From: UBA10438 sp044238605
Lineage (GTDB): Bacteria > Bacteroidota > Ignavibacteria > Kapaibacteriales > Kapaibacteriaceae
DNA length: 64,000 nucleotides
Assembly: GCA_044238605.1 (NCBI GenBank)
Contig: JBIICY010000004.1
Span: 62,001 to 126,000, forward strand
Reading direction: 5' to 3'
Part shown: positions 63,198 to 64,000 of the stretch, piece after piece
Numbering within the stretch: position 1 is the stretch's first letter
How the letters are laid out: every line of letters begins with the position of its first letter
The notes under the pieces: generated by a model
Database searches by the model: none
What the model was told of the DNA's origin: nothing
Seen by the model: the letters and a program-made list of their open reading frames with translations, nothing else
Made by a program: the position numbers and the translations under genes

Positions 63198-63734
63198 CTA
63201 TTTTCGATTGATGCGGCTGCTTCGCCTTCTTCGCCGCGCCAGATGAATCTGAGTGTTGTATGTGATGTATCCCTCCACCCGATGCACATATTCAGGCTTA
63301 AAGAGCACTCGCATATAATAACCACGGTGGAAAACTAACAGCTTCGGGTTGCTGAACCTGCGCCGTATCTCTCTTGTAATCGCCGCCTTGAGCGTTCGAA
63401 CGATCGTAGGTATGCTGCCGCGAACTGGTTTGCCAAATTGCTCGGGTTCCTCGGAGTTATCTGGCAATTCAATTATCGTGATCAGCACGTGAATATGATT
63501 CGGCTGGATAGAATACAAGACCCTGATGACGTTTGGGTGATGCTGCTGTATGGATTTTAAACATGCATCTGTTATCAACCCAAGTTGTGTCAGGACAACA
63601 CTATCTGCGGCATAGTACCCTAGCGTAGGCTTTTTATCTTTCGTGCTAATTGTGATAAAGTACGAGGCAGATCGAGTATATGAGTAGTTGTGCCAGCGGA
63701 TCGATCTCCGCTTCGGCAGAAATTTGTTGTGCAT
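63198..63734 (-). CDS. REP-associated tyrosine transposase (RAYT, IS200-like)
   Basis: 178 residues, HUH-type single-strand transposase. The two-histidine metal site is QPNHIHVLI (His80, His82) and the likely nucleophile is Tyr156 in RVEGYITYN, matching the YIxxN of RAYT proteins. The N terminus (RSIRWHNYSYTRSASYFITI) resembles the family start, in which YFVT is common. It is preceded by a hairpin (63741-63762) and followed downstream by a hairpin-rich spacer, as RAYT genes are by REPs. The C terminus is strongly basic (ARRRRRSSRINRK). Confidence 0.9.
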   Translation of the reverse strand: MHNKFLPKRRSIRWHNYSYTRSASYFITISTKDKKPTLGYYAADSVVLTQLGLITDACLKSIQQHHPNVIRVLYSIQPNHIHVLITIIELPDNSEEPEQFGKPVRGSIPTIVRTLKAAITREIRRRFSNPKLLVFHRGYYMRVLFKPEYVHRVEGYITYNTQIHLARRRRRSSRINRK

Positions 63735-63740
63735 ACATAG

Positions 63741-63762
63741 TCATGTGCGGCACAGCACATGA
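63741..63762. repeat. Hairpin upstream of the transposase gene
   Basis: TCATGTGC and GCACATGA form a perfect eight-pair stem around GGCACA, six bases upstream of the transposase ATG. It may be an element-end hairpin. Confidence 0.6.
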
Positions 63763-63784
63763 AATGTGACACGTAAATTGCCGC

Positions 63785-64000
63785 ATGAAGAAGATCGTGC
63801 TTCGGCCGGCGAGTGTTGCCCCAAGTGGCAAGGCATATCGCATTGATTATGCCGCTGTGCTCAATGCGCAACAGTATCAGGCGGTGATGCATGATAAGGG
63901 GCCTGCATTGGTCCTCGCTGGCGCAGGCACAGGAAAGACGCGTACGCTTACGTACCGCGTTGCAAGGCTCGTAGAAGACGGTGTAGATCCATCTTCGATT
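63785..64000 (+). CDS. UvrD/PcrA-type helicase, N-terminal part
   Basis: Open to the window end (72 codons from the ATG at 63785). Translates as MKKIVLRPASVAPSGKAYR, then YAAVLNAQQYQAVMHDKGPAL (the Q motif, LNxxQ) and LVLAGAGTGKTRTLTYRVARL (Walker A). This is superfamily 1A, UvrD/PcrA/Rep group. A TAAATTG stretch ends four bases before the ATG, close to the leaderless pattern seen at yebC. Confidence 0.92.
   Translation, partial: MKKIVLRPASVAPSGKAYRIDYAAVLNAQQYQAVMHDKGPALVLAGAGTGKTRTLTYRVARLVEDGVDPSSI

Overview
The window reads as one contiguous, gene-dense bacterial chromosome segment from the Bacteroidota/Chlorobi (FCB) side of the tree, most like the Kapabacteria/Ignavibacteria-type lineages. 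The placement is inferred from type IX secretion genes (porU-porV) and several proteins with T9SS C-terminal sorting domains, an alternative complex III (ActA-F) linked to a caa3/aa3-type oxidase, a DUF3127 protein, few strong Shine-Dalgarno sites, and -7 elements of the Bacteroidota form TAnnTTTG. No database search was possible.

Layout. 0-6.7 kb: DNA maintenance (ruvC partial, yebC, a Dna2-like nuclease-helicase, recJ) and rsgA. 6.6-11.5 kb: an accessory-looking islet of unknown and secreted genes bounded by arrays of a 7-bp repeat (GARYAGC). 11.5-14.1 kb: tRNA-Ser, tRNA-Leu, a lone nuoD, a small membrane protein and trmH. 14.1-21.9 kb: a minus-strand block with a secreted hydrolase, an outer-membrane barrel, a redoxin, a T9SS multicopper oxidase, an M61 peptidase and a methyltransferase carrying the 7-bp repeat inside its coding region. 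21.9-27.1 kb: alaS, DUF3127, purD, a sugar epimerase. 27.2-42.8 kb: the aerobic respiratory locus: lipoprotein cytochrome c, oxidase subunits II, I, III and IV, heme A and heme O synthases, Sco1, DUF420, a small CxxC membrane protein, then actABCDEF, closed by a strong terminator. 42.9-45.0 kb: lpdA-lipB. 45.2-50.4 kb: tRNA-Gly, porU, porV. 50.4-56.2 kb: dedA, pruA, an unknown secreted protein, rplS, cinA, tsaD. 56.3-60.8 kb, minus strand: an OmpA-type protein, glyA, a T9SS cargo protein. 60.9-64 kb: a fused alpha/beta 2-oxoacid dehydrogenase E1, a hairpin-rich G/T-rich spacer with a perfect 30-bp palindrome, a REP-associated tyrosine transposase, and the start of a UvrD/PcrA helicase.

How the genes work together. 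The 27-43 kb locus encodes a route from menaquinol through alternative complex III and cytochrome c to an A2-type oxygen reductase, with its copper and heme assembly factors. porU and porV provide the sortase and the shuttle of T9SS, which should handle the three predicted cargo proteins in the window. lpdA, lipB and the E1 fusion serve lipoate-dependent 2-oxoacid dehydrogenases. No gene-free stretch exceeds 300 bases except 11466-11838, which holds a repeat array and two tRNAs.
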